A stretch of DNA of 28,486 bases from a virus. Location of the stretch: the IMG/VR virus record IMGVR_UViG_3300028298_000024, positions 1-28,486 of that record; one strand, given 5' to 3'. Positions 1-5,926 of this stretch are shown piece after piece; position 1 is the first letter of the stretch, and each line of letters starts with the position of its first letter. Below the pieces are notes generated by a model. That model did not search any database. It saw only the letters and a program-made list of their open reading frames with translations, and was not told where the DNA came from. A program made the position numbers and the translations under genes.

Positions 1-1
1 C

Positions 2-292
2 GGGACAATGGACTGTTACGCTAAGATTGACGGTAAACTTACCCTTTTAGATTTTAAGACAGGCAAGGGGATTTACGACGAGTATTTTGTCCAGGTTGCC
101 GGAGGATACCTGATACTTCTTGAGGAAAACAAGTATGAAGTTAAAGAAATCCAAATCTTAAATATCCCAAGAGCAGAAGACGAGGCATTCCAGATACAAC
201 CTCTGCCTCGTATTAAGTGGGGGATTTGTAATAGAATATTCTTGAACTGCCTTGACAATTACCGGTTAAAAAAACAATTAAAGGAGGAGTAA
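2..292 (+). CDS. PD-(D/E)XK (RecB/Cas4-like) nuclease, 3' fragment
   Basis: This is the C-terminal 96 codons of a gene that enters from the left edge; the frame is open back to base 2, so the ATG at 8 is internal. The segment holds the core of the RecB-like nuclease fold: the aspartate in GTMDCYAKIDG, then the strand LLDFKTGK giving the D-x-K pair, then IYDEYFVQVAGGYLILLEE, matching the Q-x3-Y helix of this superfamily. In phages such exonucleases sit beside recombinases and single-strand-binding proteins and resect DNA ends for recombination; the zinc-ribbon gene that follows by one base fits such a block. The missing N-terminus would show whether it is a Cas4-type iron-sulfur enzyme or a plain exonuclease. 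The family call is firm, the role is inferred. Confidence 0.8.
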   Translation, partial: GTMDCYAKIDGKLTLLDFKTGKGIYDEYFVQVAGGYLILLEENKYEVKEIQILNIPRAEDEAFQIQPLPRIKWGICNRIFLNCLDNYRLKKQLKEE

Positions 293-293
293 A

Positions 294-662
294 ATGCTTT
301 GTCCAGTTTGTAACGGAGAGATGTTTGATAATACAACAAACAAAAAGAACCCTAGGGGGCCGGACTACAAATGTAAAGACAAAAACTGTAAATACGAGTT
401 AGACAAGGATTCGGGGATGTATAAACCTTCTGAATACGGAACAGGAGTTTGGTTGCCGAAAACTAGACCTGCCACACAGACACAACCGCAAGTTAAACCT
501 GTAGCAGCAAGCAAGCCAGTTGATAACATTATGAAAGAAAAATCTATGTTGATGGCTTATGCTAAAGACTTGGTAGTTGCTCAAATAAACAATGGGACTT
601 TTGCAGGAACACCTGCGGAGGCGGTTATCGCCATTTATAAGAAACTTTTAGCTGAACTATAA
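294..662 (+). CDS. Zinc-ribbon protein of the recombination block
   Basis: A 122-residue protein begins one base after the nuclease stop behind a strong AGGAGG site, so the two are co-translated. The N-terminus carries a zinc-ribbon pattern, C3-x2-C6 and C27-x4-C32, with the run TNKKNPRGPDYKC between the pairs. A proline/threonine/glutamine-rich linker (about residues 55-75) leads to a helical C-terminal half (about 78-122). Zinc ribbons tethered by a flexible linker commonly bind nucleic acid or tether a partner protein. Its place directly behind a RecB-like nuclease suggests a recombination or repair accessory role, but that is context only; I do not recognise a named family. Confidence 0.7.
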   Translation: MLCPVCNGEMFDNTTNKKNPRGPDYKCKDKNCKYELDKDSGMYKPSEYGTGVWLPKTRPATQTQPQVKPVAASKPVDNIMKEKSMLMAYAKDLVVAQINNGTFAGTPAEAVIAIYKKLLAEL

Positions 663-670
663 GGAGATAT

Positions 671-934
671 ATGGATAATCTTGATAATCTAAGCAGTGCG
701 GAAATCTCAAACCTGATTGACACTAAAGAAAAAGACCTTGCTCAAGCTCTTAAAGACTACTACATCATTGAACAGGAAAAGTTAATCTTGCAGAGAGAAA
801 TCTTAATTAAGCAAACTGTAAAGAAAGACTTGGAAATTGCATTGAGTAAAGCCGGACACTCCCTAAAACAAATCGGGATTGAGTTAAAATTATTACGGAG
901 CAAGTTCTGGTCAGTTCGTAATAGCGGGACATAG
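671..934 (+). CDS. Coiled-coil hypothetical protein
   Basis: An 87-residue, highly charged protein with an AAGGAG site just before the ATG. Residues 10-65 are predicted by eye to be one long amphipathic helix (EKDLAQALKDYYIIEQEKL, then ILIKQTVKKDLEIALSKAG), so a dimeric coiled coil is likely. No catalytic motif or cysteines are present. The spacing (8 bases after the previous stop) places it in the same operon as the nuclease and zinc-ribbon genes. Function unknown. Confidence 0.6.
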   Translation: MDNLDNLSSAEISNLIDTKEKDLAQALKDYYIIEQEKLILQREILIKQTVKKDLEIALSKAGHSLKQIGIELKLLRSKFWSVRNSGT

Positions 935-983
935 TAGGCTAAATATGCCCCTATTTTGCCATTTAAGGGGGCAAGGAGGCAAG

Positions 984-1301
984 ATGTCAGTAAAACACAG
1001 GGTATTGACCTTGTTACGCAGTAAAGCGTGGATTTCAGTAGAGGATTTTGAAAAAGAATTTCCTCCAAAAACAGAAGGGCATATGTCTTGGGGGCAGAGA
1101 AAAAGAGAATTGACTTCAGAAGGTTACAATATCATCAAGCGCAGGAAAGCCGGATGTCCAAATACCTGGGAATATTCATTGATTACTGAACCCGAACCCT
1201 CACGCTCAGAGCAAGAGGAAATTATCGCAGAACATAATTTGCACGCAGAAGAAAAGATAAATTATAAAATGGTGGGGCAACAGGTTAGTTTTATTATCTA
1301 A
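984..1301 (+). CDS. Small winged-helix-like DNA-binding protein
   Basis: The frame is open from 945, but the ATG at 984 is preceded by AAGGAGG with good spacing, so a 105-residue product is chosen. Residues 1-65 read like a winged helix-turn-helix: helix KHRVLTLLRSK, short strand AWISVEDFEKEF, recognition helix SWGQRKRELTSEGY, and a basic wing IIKRRKAG followed by TWEYSL. Small phage proteins of this form sense context or bind DNA. The C-terminal third (PEPSRSEQEEIIAEHN) is acidic and probably disordered. It precedes the hypermodification-like trio and could control it, which is speculation. Confidence 0.6.
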   Translation: MSVKHRVLTLLRSKAWISVEDFEKEFPPKTEGHMSWGQRKRELTSEGYNIIKRRKAGCPNTWEYSLITEPEPSRSEQEEIIAEHNLHAEEKINYKMVGQQVSFII

Positions 1302-1310
1302 TGATAGAAA

Positions 1311-1523
1311 ATGCAAACCATTAAACGCTCTTGGGCTGAAAGTTGGACAAATATCTTAATCGGATTCTCTATTAATTCTATTGCTAACTTTATGATATTA
1401 CCTCTTTTTGGTTTTACTTCTTTAACTTGGCAAAAGAATATTTATTTGGGAATTATTTACACAGGTATTTCGCTTTTGCGTTCATTTTGCATTAGGAGAA
1501 TGTTTAATCGGGGGGATAAATGA
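1311..1523 (+). CDS. DUF7220-like small phage membrane protein
   Basis: A 70-residue protein with two predicted membrane segments (about residues 12-34 and 43-60). The pattern SWAESWTNILIGFSINSIAN, then LPLFGF, then GIIYTGISLLRSFCIRRMFN matches my memory of the DUF7220 family, a common small phage protein of unknown function with a conserved N-terminal helix, an LPLFG turn and an RS-x3-RR-x-FN end. Its stop overlaps the start of the next gene by ATGA, so it is translationally coupled to the methylase fusion. There is no clear ribosome site before the ATG. Role unknown. Confidence 0.72.
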   Translation: MQTIKRSWAESWTNILIGFSINSIANFMILPLFGFTSLTWQKNIYLGIIYTGISLLRSFCIRRMFNRGDK

Positions 1524-2941
1524 GTAAATTAAAGAAAATTGTTAATCATATGTTTAAACAGGAAGAATTTTTTAAAAGAAATATTGAATTTATTAAGGTT
1601 GATTCAGTTATTGGTTCAGGTTATGAAAATGATGTTGCGAAATTAGCTATAGAAGATGAGGTTGCTTATAGAGCCGCCAGGAAAAATATGCAGATACATT
1701 CAGCAATTATATTAAAAATTGACGGTAAATTCTCTGGATTTTTTACATTTCAAGTAAATCACGAAGTAGGGGAATTTTGTCTTTTGCAATCTGCAATGTC
1801 TTTAGACAAGAAAGATAAAGAGATTTATAGTCAAATGGTAGTCAAGATTATTGAACAAAACACTTTTGGTTATCCTATGATAATGACCGTTAGCACAAAA
1901 CACGATTTAGAGTGTCCAAAAGTTTTTGAGAAAATAGGGTTTAAAACATATTTGAATTTAAGTGGATATGAATATATGGTTTATGGAACATTAGACCAGG
2001 TAAGAATGAAAAGATTAGCTCACGCAACAATGACAAATGCTTGGACAACAACAAGAGCAGATTGGTTAAAGATGAAGAAGGAATGGAATGAAAAAATAGA
2101 AAATGCGGGGATTAAATATAAAGTTAAAAATCCAAAATTTGCCTCAAGAGATGGTTGTTGGCAAGGTTCAAGTGGTATGTCTAATGTTGTGTTATCTACA
2201 CAAACAGTCGAAAATGGAGAAATAAAAAATGAAAAAGGGCGTTCTTTCAATGGTAATGCTTCTGTTCTTGACCCTGTTGCTTGTGAAGTTATTGTTAGAT
2301 TTTTTATGCCAACGCAAGGGAAAAGAATTTATAATCCGTTTGGGGGAGGAGTTCAATTTGGTTTTGTTTCCGGAAGTTATGGTTATGAATACATAGCCAG
2401 TGAAATAAGGAAAAATCAATGCGATGCCAATAATACTATATGTCAAGACTTCAAAAACTGCAAATGGATTAAAAGTGATAGTTCAAAGTATAACCCAAAA
2501 GGAAAGTTTGATTTAATATTTTGTTGTCCACCGTATTATAAGGTTGAGGAATATCTTGATTATGATGGTAAACCACCAGAGGGAGAATTAAATTCAATTC
2601 CGACATATGAACAATTTAGAGATACTTTATTTATGGGTTATAAAAAAGGAATAGAGATATTAAATGATAATTGTTTTTTTGTTGTAATGACAGGTGATAG
2701 TAGAAATAAATATGGTGCTTATTATGGATGTGAGGCCGAACACGAACTATTCTTTAGAAATCAGGGTCTTCATATTTATAATAAGATTGTTTATTTAGAG
2801 TGTGAATTTACTCGTCTTGCACAAGCAAAAGTTACTTTAAATTATAGAAAATTTCCCAAAAGAGAACAGAAAATTTTAGTTTTTTATAAGGGGGATATTG
2901 AAAAAATCGGTGAACTTTATCCAAAAATTGGGAGATTATAA
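1520..2941 (+). CDS. GNAT-like domain fused to a ParB-associated-type DNA methylase
   Basis: A 473-residue two-domain protein. Residues about 20-155 look like a GNAT acyltransferase fold: strand SAIILKIDGKFSGFFTF, helix KEIYSQMVVKIIEQN, strand PMIMTVS and the terminal helix PKVFEKIGFKTY. Residues 205-470 are a Rossmann methylase like those carried by phage ParB-methylase proteins: SVLDPVACEVIVRFF (249-262), SAM-binding motif NPFGGG (272-277), acidic turn SEIRKNQ (294-300) and catalytic motif IV DLIFCCPPYY (331-340), then VVMTGDSRNK. The order of SAM motif before CPPY and the target chemistry suggest an amino-methylating DNA enzyme. The usual ParB domain is absent and a GNAT-like domain sits in its place. 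Phage Mu Mom, which hypermodifies adenine, is also a GNAT fold, so a second modification step is possible; this is inference. It overlaps both neighbours (ATGA and TAATG), and the gene is clearly more AT-rich than its surroundings. Confidence 0.8.
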   Translation: MSKLKKIVNHMFKQEEFFKRNIEFIKVDSVIGSGYENDVAKLAIEDEVAYRAARKNMQIHSAIILKIDGKFSGFFTFQVNHEVGEFCLLQSAMSLDKKDKEIYSQMVVKIIEQNTFGYPMIMTVSTKHDLECPKVFEKIGFKTYLNLSGYEYMVYGTLDQVRMKRLAHATMTNAWTTTRADWLKMKKEWNEKIENAGIKYKVKNPKFASRDGCWQGSSGMSNVVLSTQTVENGEIKNEKGRSFNGNASVLDPVACEVIVRFFMPTQGKRIYNPFGGGVQFGFVSGSYGYEYIASEIRKNQCDANNTICQDFKNCKWIKSDSSKYNPKGKFDLIFCCPPYYKVEEYLDYDGKPPEGELNSIPTYEQFRDTLFMGYKKGIEILNDNCFFVVMTGDSRNKYGAYYGCEAEHELFFRNQGLHIYNKIVYLECEFTRLAQAKVTLNYRKFPKREQKILVFYKGDIEKIGELYPKIGRL

Positions 2942-3741
2942 TGAAGAAATACAAGGGAATAATAACACTTAATAAAAATAATAGGGGTTGTTATATCCTT
3001 GATACAGTAAAAGGTTGTAGCGGTGGAAGAACATATAACAATAGGGGTTGTTATGGTGATTGTTATGCTAAAAAAATAGCAGATAGATATGGATTTGATT
3101 TCTTAGATACCAGAAAAAGAGAATTTAATAATAAAAGCGACCAATTATATTTCTTTGGATTTAGTGATTTAACACATACCAATAATATTATCCATCAAAT
3201 AAAAGATATAGAAATGCCTTTTGTTAGGATTGGCGAAATGGGCGACCCTTCAGAAAGTTGGGAACACACTCTTGAAATATGCACCGCAATTTCAAAGACT
3301 AATAAACCAATAGTCATTGTTACAAAACATTGGAAAAAAATACCTGATAAATTGCTAAAAATAGTTGAGGAATTGAGGTTGTGTATAAATACATCAGTAT
3401 CGGCTCTTGACGAAAATGATGAATTGCGTTATAGACTTAATCAGTTTAATCGACTTAAAAGTGTATGTAATTCAGTTCTTAGGATAGTTTCGTGTGATTT
3501 TAATAAAAATAACGAAGATGGATTTAATTTATCAAAAATACAAAATGAACTATTTAAATATGATAAACATATTGATACTATATTTAGACCCAGCAAAGAT
3601 AATCCGTTTGTTTTAAGTGGAGTTATAAAAACTGAAAAGGTTAAATTCTTAAATTCTTTAGTATTAGTAAGTGTTTTTAATAAAAATACATATTTTGGTA
3701 AATGCAATAATTGTCCTGATATGTGTGGTATCAAAAAATAA
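2941..3741 (+). CDS. Radical-SAM-like protein with atypical cysteine spacing
   Basis: A 266-residue protein starting on the last base of the methylase stop (TAATG). It has two cysteine groups: C26 with the pair C37-x3-C41 in RGCYGDCYAKKIADRYG, and a C-terminal C255-x2-C258-x3-C262 in CNNCPDMCG. The GCY..CYAKK start, the strand FVRIGEMGDPSESWEHT and the later VIVTKHWKKIP strand resemble the phage GP88/DUF5131-type radical-SAM-like proteins, which use CYA-type clusters instead of the textbook C-x3-C-x2-C. NTSVSALDE and LRIVSCDFN are further barrel-like strands. A 15-base repeat (2980-2994 and 3040-3054, exactly 60 bases apart) encodes NNRGCY twice. Physical coupling to the GNAT-methylase suggests the two act on the same DNA base, for example by adding a carbon group or rearranging an adduct. 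Family call moderate; function inferred. Confidence 0.65.
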   Translation: MKKYKGIITLNKNNRGCYILDTVKGCSGGRTYNNRGCYGDCYAKKIADRYGFDFLDTRKREFNNKSDQLYFFGFSDLTHTNNIIHQIKDIEMPFVRIGEMGDPSESWEHTLEICTAISKTNKPIVIVTKHWKKIPDKLLKIVEELRLCINTSVSALDENDELRYRLNQFNRLKSVCNSVLRIVSCDFNKNNEDGFNLSKIQNELFKYDKHIDTIFRPSKDNPFVLSGVIKTEKVKFLNSLVLVSVFNKNTYFGKCNNCPDMCGIKK

Positions 3742-3746
3742 ATCCC

Positions 3747-3775
3747 TTGACAAGAATTTTGTGGCGTGGTAATAT
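3747..3775 (+). promoter_or_regulatory. Sigma-70-type promoter before the replication/accessory block
   Basis: A perfect -35 hexamer TTGACA (3747-3752), a 17-base spacer and a -10 TAATAT (3770-3775) lie six bases after the radical-SAM-like gene stop. Transcription would begin near 3782, at the foot of the structured leader. The second promoter of the window (17582) shares the sequence CCCTTGACA, which supports both. It would drive the O-like gene and the long accessory block. Confidence 0.75.
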
Positions 3776-3784
3776 GAGGTAACT

Positions 3785-3915
3785 TGGGAGAGTTAAATAA
3801 TGAGAATAAAAATGTCAAACAAAAAAAAGAAAACCAGCGACCAGAAAAACAGTTGCTGGTATTTTTGTGTCCAGCGGTCTCTCCCAGAGTCAAATGAGGT
3901 ATTCTCAGCCGCTGG
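3785..3915 (+). promoter_or_regulatory. Structured leader with mutually exclusive stems (candidate attenuator)
   Basis: Directly after the predicted start site the RNA can form several stems: (a) 3833-3841 with 3852-3860, nine pairs including one wobble, followed by ATTTTTG, like a weak terminator; (b) CCAGCGG 3871-3877 with CCGCTGG 3909-3915; (c) TGGGAGAG 3785-3792 with CTCTCCCA 3879-3886. Stem c ends inside the loop of stem b, which gives a pseudoknot or a competition. CCAGC 3834-3838 can also pair with 3911-3915, and GCTGG 3855-3859 with 3871-3875, so stems a and b can be exchanged. A ribosome site AAGGAG (3928-3933) follows. Such exchangeable stems are typical of attenuators; the ligand or trigger, if any, is unknown. 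Confidence 0.5.
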
Positions 3916-3938
3916 ATGCTTTATTTTAAGGAGTAATA

Positions 3939-4250
3939 ATGGCTAATCCACAATGTGAAAATGGGCATACAAGAATAGCCAATGAACTATTGGAAGCATT
4001 AGCTTATAAGATAAATAACTCAACTTGGTTAAAAATAATGATTTATCTCATAAGGATAACTTATGGTTTCCACCGACTTGAGGTAGAAACCAACTACCAA
4101 GCTATTGCTACCAAGACCGGATTTACTAAAGATACCATACGGCACGCCTTAGAAGATATGCACAGGTTGTTATTTATCAAAATTCGGGTGGTGAGCAAAG
4201 AACGCATTTGTGTAAGTATTATAAAAGACTATGATTTATGGAAAATTTAA
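3939..4250 (+). CDS. Replication protein O N-terminal-like, origin-binding domain
   Basis: A 103-residue protein opening with NPQCENGHTRIANELLEALA, which matches the start of the phage replication protein O N-terminal family (lambda O and relatives). The rest is a winged helix: helix STWLKIMIYLIRITYGF, helix NYQAIATKTGF, recognition helix TKDTIRHALEDMHR and wing IKIRVVSKERICVSII. In lambda this domain binds iterons inside the O gene and the missing C-terminal part recruits the P helicase loader. Here only the DNA-binding part is present. The protein may work with a separate partner, or be a regulator derived from O. The cluster of CTTTAAAG repeats right after the stop is a plausible target. 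Start supported by AAGGAG. Confidence 0.8.
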   Translation: MANPQCENGHTRIANELLEALAYKINNSTWLKIMIYLIRITYGFHRLEVETNYQAIATKTGFTKDTIRHALEDMHRLLFIKIRVVSKERICVSIIKDYDLWKI

Positions 4251-4255
4251 CACTC

Positions 4256-4373
4256 CTTTAAAGGACTTTAAATGGCTTTAAAAGGCTTAAAGATATCTTT
4301 AAAGATATTCTTAAAGAAAATTAAAGATAAATATCTTTAAAGAAAGCCAGATTTATCAATCTGGTTCTTAAAG
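4256..4373 (+). repeat. CTTTAAAG repeat cluster, candidate replication origin
   Basis: Nine copies of CTTTAAAG or close variants lie in 118 bases, at 4256, 4266, 4276, 4286, 4297, 4310, 4320, 4335 and 4367. They include the perfect 16-base palindrome ATATCTTTAAAGATAT (4293-4308). The tract is very AT-rich, carries no gene and directly follows an O-like DNA-binding gene, the arrangement expected of phage iterons. It could instead be an operator array for that protein. No DnaA box was recognised. Confidence 0.5.
4347..4364 (+). terminator. Hairpin at the end of the repeat cluster
   Basis: CCAGATT (4347-4353) pairs perfectly with AATCTGG (4358-4364) across the four-base loop TATC. The downstream tail is only TTCTT before an A-rich run, so termination on the + strand would be weak; the stem could also mark the boundary of the repeat cluster or act on single-stranded DNA. 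Confidence 0.4.
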
Positions 4374-4390
4374 AAAAAAGGCGGTTTATA

Positions 4391-4744
4391 ATGAAAAAAT
4401 ATCTTATAAATAACGATAGGTGGGAAACCGTAAAGGGGCGTGATGTAAAACCAAGGACTTGGGTGGATTATCCTTGTGTTTATGCTTTTTATCTTAACGA
4501 AGAACTTGTTTATATTGGGCATACAAATAACTTTTATTTTAGATTTAATTTACATCGTATTCATAAAGAAGGGAATTTTTGGGTTACAAGGTGGGGGAAG
4601 TTTGTGGATTTTTATATCAAAATTAAATATCCAGTTGAATATGGCAAAGAGGCAATGATTGAAAAAAGATTGATAGATAGGTTAAAACCTAAATACAATA
4701 TAAGAATTTGTAAAAGAACTAAATACATATCACATATTTTTTAA
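4391..4744 (+). CDS. GIY-YIG nuclease domain protein
   Basis: A 117-residue single-domain protein. The motifs of the GIY-YIG fold are in order: VYAFY (30-34, in place of GIY), YIG (41-43), the arginine of NNFYFRFNLH (R51), the acidic helix GKEAMIEKRLIDRLKP (E87/E91) and the asparagine of KYNI (N103). The fold cuts one strand at a time and occurs in homing endonucleases, UvrC and many phage proteins. No extra DNA-binding domain is attached, and the gene does not interrupt a recognisable gene, so it could be a free-standing homing nuclease or a DNA-processing enzyme. The upstream ribosome site is weak. The gene is AT-rich like the methylase region. Confidence 0.78.
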   Translation: MKKYLINNDRWETVKGRDVKPRTWVDYPCVYAFYLNEELVYIGHTNNFYFRFNLHRIHKEGNFWVTRWGKFVDFYIKIKYPVEYGKEAMIEKRLIDRLKPKYNIRICKRTKYISHIF

Positions 4745-5004
4745 TGACTAAGTTTGAGTTTAAAGAGAGGATCAGGAAGGCAAAATGGGCAACAGAGAAG
4801 GTATCCGGCAAGAAATTGACCAAACAAGGCTTGAGGGATGTCCAAAAAATGGTTATGGAGATAAACCATATAAAGACCTTGGGCGCAGAGCCAAAAGAAG
4901 TTTACCGTGTGCCTTCAAAAGCTGAATGGCAAGCAAGTCAGAAAAAGCCGGAAGATAAAAAGTTAAAGGTAGATTTAAGCAAACTTGTAGGAAAGAAATT
5001 CTAA
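4744..5004 (+). CDS. Basic hypothetical protein
   Basis: An 86-residue lysine-rich protein whose ATG overlaps the stop of the GIY-YIG gene (TAATG), so it is probably translated by reinitiation. It is mostly helical (KFEFKERIRKAKWATEKVSG, LRDVQKMVMEINHIKTLG) with a charged C-terminal tail PEDKKLKVDLSKLVGKKF. High positive charge suggests nucleic-acid or protein binding. No family recognised. Confidence 0.6.
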   Translation: MTKFEFKERIRKAKWATEKVSGKKLTKQGLRDVQKMVMEINHIKTLGAEPKEVYRVPSKAEWQASQKKPEDKKLKVDLSKLVGKKF

Positions 5005-5032
5005 CCCCATAGGGGGGAATGGAGGATGAGGG

Positions 5033-5284
5033 GTGAGTCAATACAATAAAGAATTAGGTATATTTACTTTTAGCGGTGAAGAAGAAGATGTTGCTTTTAG
5101 ATTTATGTGGACTTGTCTTATGGATTTGTCTTGGCGAGGAAAGATAGAAACTATCTGGAGAATAATAATTAGAAAACCCCCAAAACGGTATTTTACTGAT
5201 TGGGATACTGAACACGCAGATAATTGTCCATCGCTTAAAGGACAACCTGTATGCACTTGTGAACATTTAAGGAGATTCAGTTGA
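5033..5284 (+). CDS. Small hypothetical protein with C-terminal Cys/His cluster
   Basis: GTG start at 5033 behind GGAGG/GGGG; the nearby ATG at 5025 opens a frame that stops after seven codons. The 83-residue product ends with HADNCPSLKGQPVCTCEHLRRF, whose cysteines and histidines could hold one zinc ion. The central part is aromatic and basic (WRIIIRKPPKRYFTDWD). Its end overlaps the TTG of the next gene. Function unknown. Confidence 0.55.
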   Translation: MSQYNKELGIFTFSGEEEDVAFRFMWTCLMDLSWRGKIETIWRIIIRKPPKRYFTDWDTEHADNCPSLKGQPVCTCEHLRRFS

Positions 5285-5511
5285 GTAAGAATTTAGAATT
5301 TAAAGAGATCCGGCGAAATAGATTTGGACGCAGATGGGCTATAAAACAGAATGGCAAAATAATTCATCAAGGTTATAACTTTGTTTTTGGGAGAGAATTA
5401 TTTGAGAAATTAAAGACAGAAGATGTTGGCTTGTGGCGTAAAATGGATAAAGCGTGCCCGAAAGGGTATGATGCAGGTTCAAGTCCTGCCAAGCCACTAA
5501 GGAGATTATGA
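5281..5511 (+). CDS. Hypothetical protein whose 3' end contains a tRNA-like sequence
   Basis: TTG start at 5281 (AAGGAG eight bases upstream), overlapping the previous stop. The first 48 residues look like an ordinary small protein (FGRRWAIKQNGKIIHQGYNF). The last third, from about residue 49, is translated from the tRNA-like element at 5427-5497, and its tail reads DAGSSPAKPLRRL, the signature left when a T-arm is read as protein. Either the protein truly uses this sequence, or an element inserted into and replaced its original end. Real coding up to the element is likely; the exact C-terminus is uncertain. Confidence 0.5.
   Translation: MSKNLEFKEIRRNRFGRRWAIKQNGKIIHQGYNFVFGRELFEKLKTEDVGLWRKMDKACPKGYDAGSSPAKPLRRL
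5427..5497 (+). ncRNA. tRNA-like structure lacking an anticodon loop
   Basis: A complete tRNA outline is present. Acceptor stem TGGCTTG (5427-5433) pairs perfectly with CAAGCCA (5490-5496). T8 and purine 9 follow; a D-arm (5436-5439 with 5450-5453, one mismatch) holds A14 and the GG pair; a perfect five-pair T-arm GCAGG/CCTGC encloses loop TTCAAGT (5478-5484). Where the anticodon arm should be there is a six-pair stem (5454-5459 with 5464-5469, two wobbles) capped by the tetraloop GAAA. No seven-base anticodon loop can be drawn, so it cannot decode. No CCA is encoded. It may be a processing signal for RNase P/RNase Z, a decayed tRNA or an attachment-site relic. Confidence 0.6.
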
Positions 5512-5512
5512 A

Positions 5513-5926
5513 ATGAGATATTTAACACTTAAAGAGTTTAATAAAAGAGTGGAAGCAATACTCAAAATAGAAGCTATGATTGGGTCAACCGTGCAAGATG
5601 AAATTAGATGGAAAGTTAATGAGATAATGAAATTAACTCGCATTCCAGTAGATATATCCTATAAACAAAAGGATAACCCTACATCAGATTATGATTATTG
5701 GGATGACTACAAAAATTGGCTTGAACAACTAAAGGCGGGAGATAAACACAAAGACTTATCGTTAAAAACACAAACTTTTACAGAAGATGATTTCTTAAAA
5801 GAAGTATCACAGAAGGAAAAAATTGCAGATATTATAGACAAATGGGGGTCAAGCAGGATAATGACTCGCACCGCTCGGATGCTAATAGCAGAAAAAATTA
5901 TTCAGTATTTGGAGGAGGAGGGATGA
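5513..5926 (+). CDS. Hypothetical acidic helical protein
   Basis: A 137-residue protein with AAGGAG ahead of the ATG; a nearer ATG at 5510 stops at once. It appears mostly helical (LKEFNKRVEAILKIEAMIG; TEDDFLKEVSQKEKIADIID), with an aromatic-acid patch DYDYWDDYKNWLEQL near residues 60-74. The C-terminal part TARMLIAEKIIQYLEEE resembles the end of the gene at 6342 (HAIMQYLEKR), a small shared motif in this block. No named family recognised. It overlaps the next gene by ATGA. Confidence 0.62.
   Translation: MRYLTLKEFNKRVEAILKIEAMIGSTVQDEIRWKVNEIMKLTRIPVDISYKQKDNPTSDYDYWDDYKNWLEQLKAGDKHKDLSLKTQTFTEDDFLKEVSQKEKIADIIDKWGSSRIMTRTARMLIAEKIIQYLEEEG

Noticed and set aside
252-280. TTGACA near the end of the nuclease gene as a promoter
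   Set aside because: No acceptable -10 hexamer at 16-18 bases; the downstream genes are tightly coupled already.
3441-3893. 150-codon minus-strand frame over the radical-SAM-like gene
   Set aside because: Every supported gene is on the + strand, the translation is low complexity, and it lies opposite a strong coding frame and a promoter.
3800-3946. 48-codon frame in the leader before the O-like gene
   Set aside because: It has no good ribosome site, runs through the paired stems of the leader and ends inside the next gene; the structure explains the sequence better. It could still be a leader peptide.
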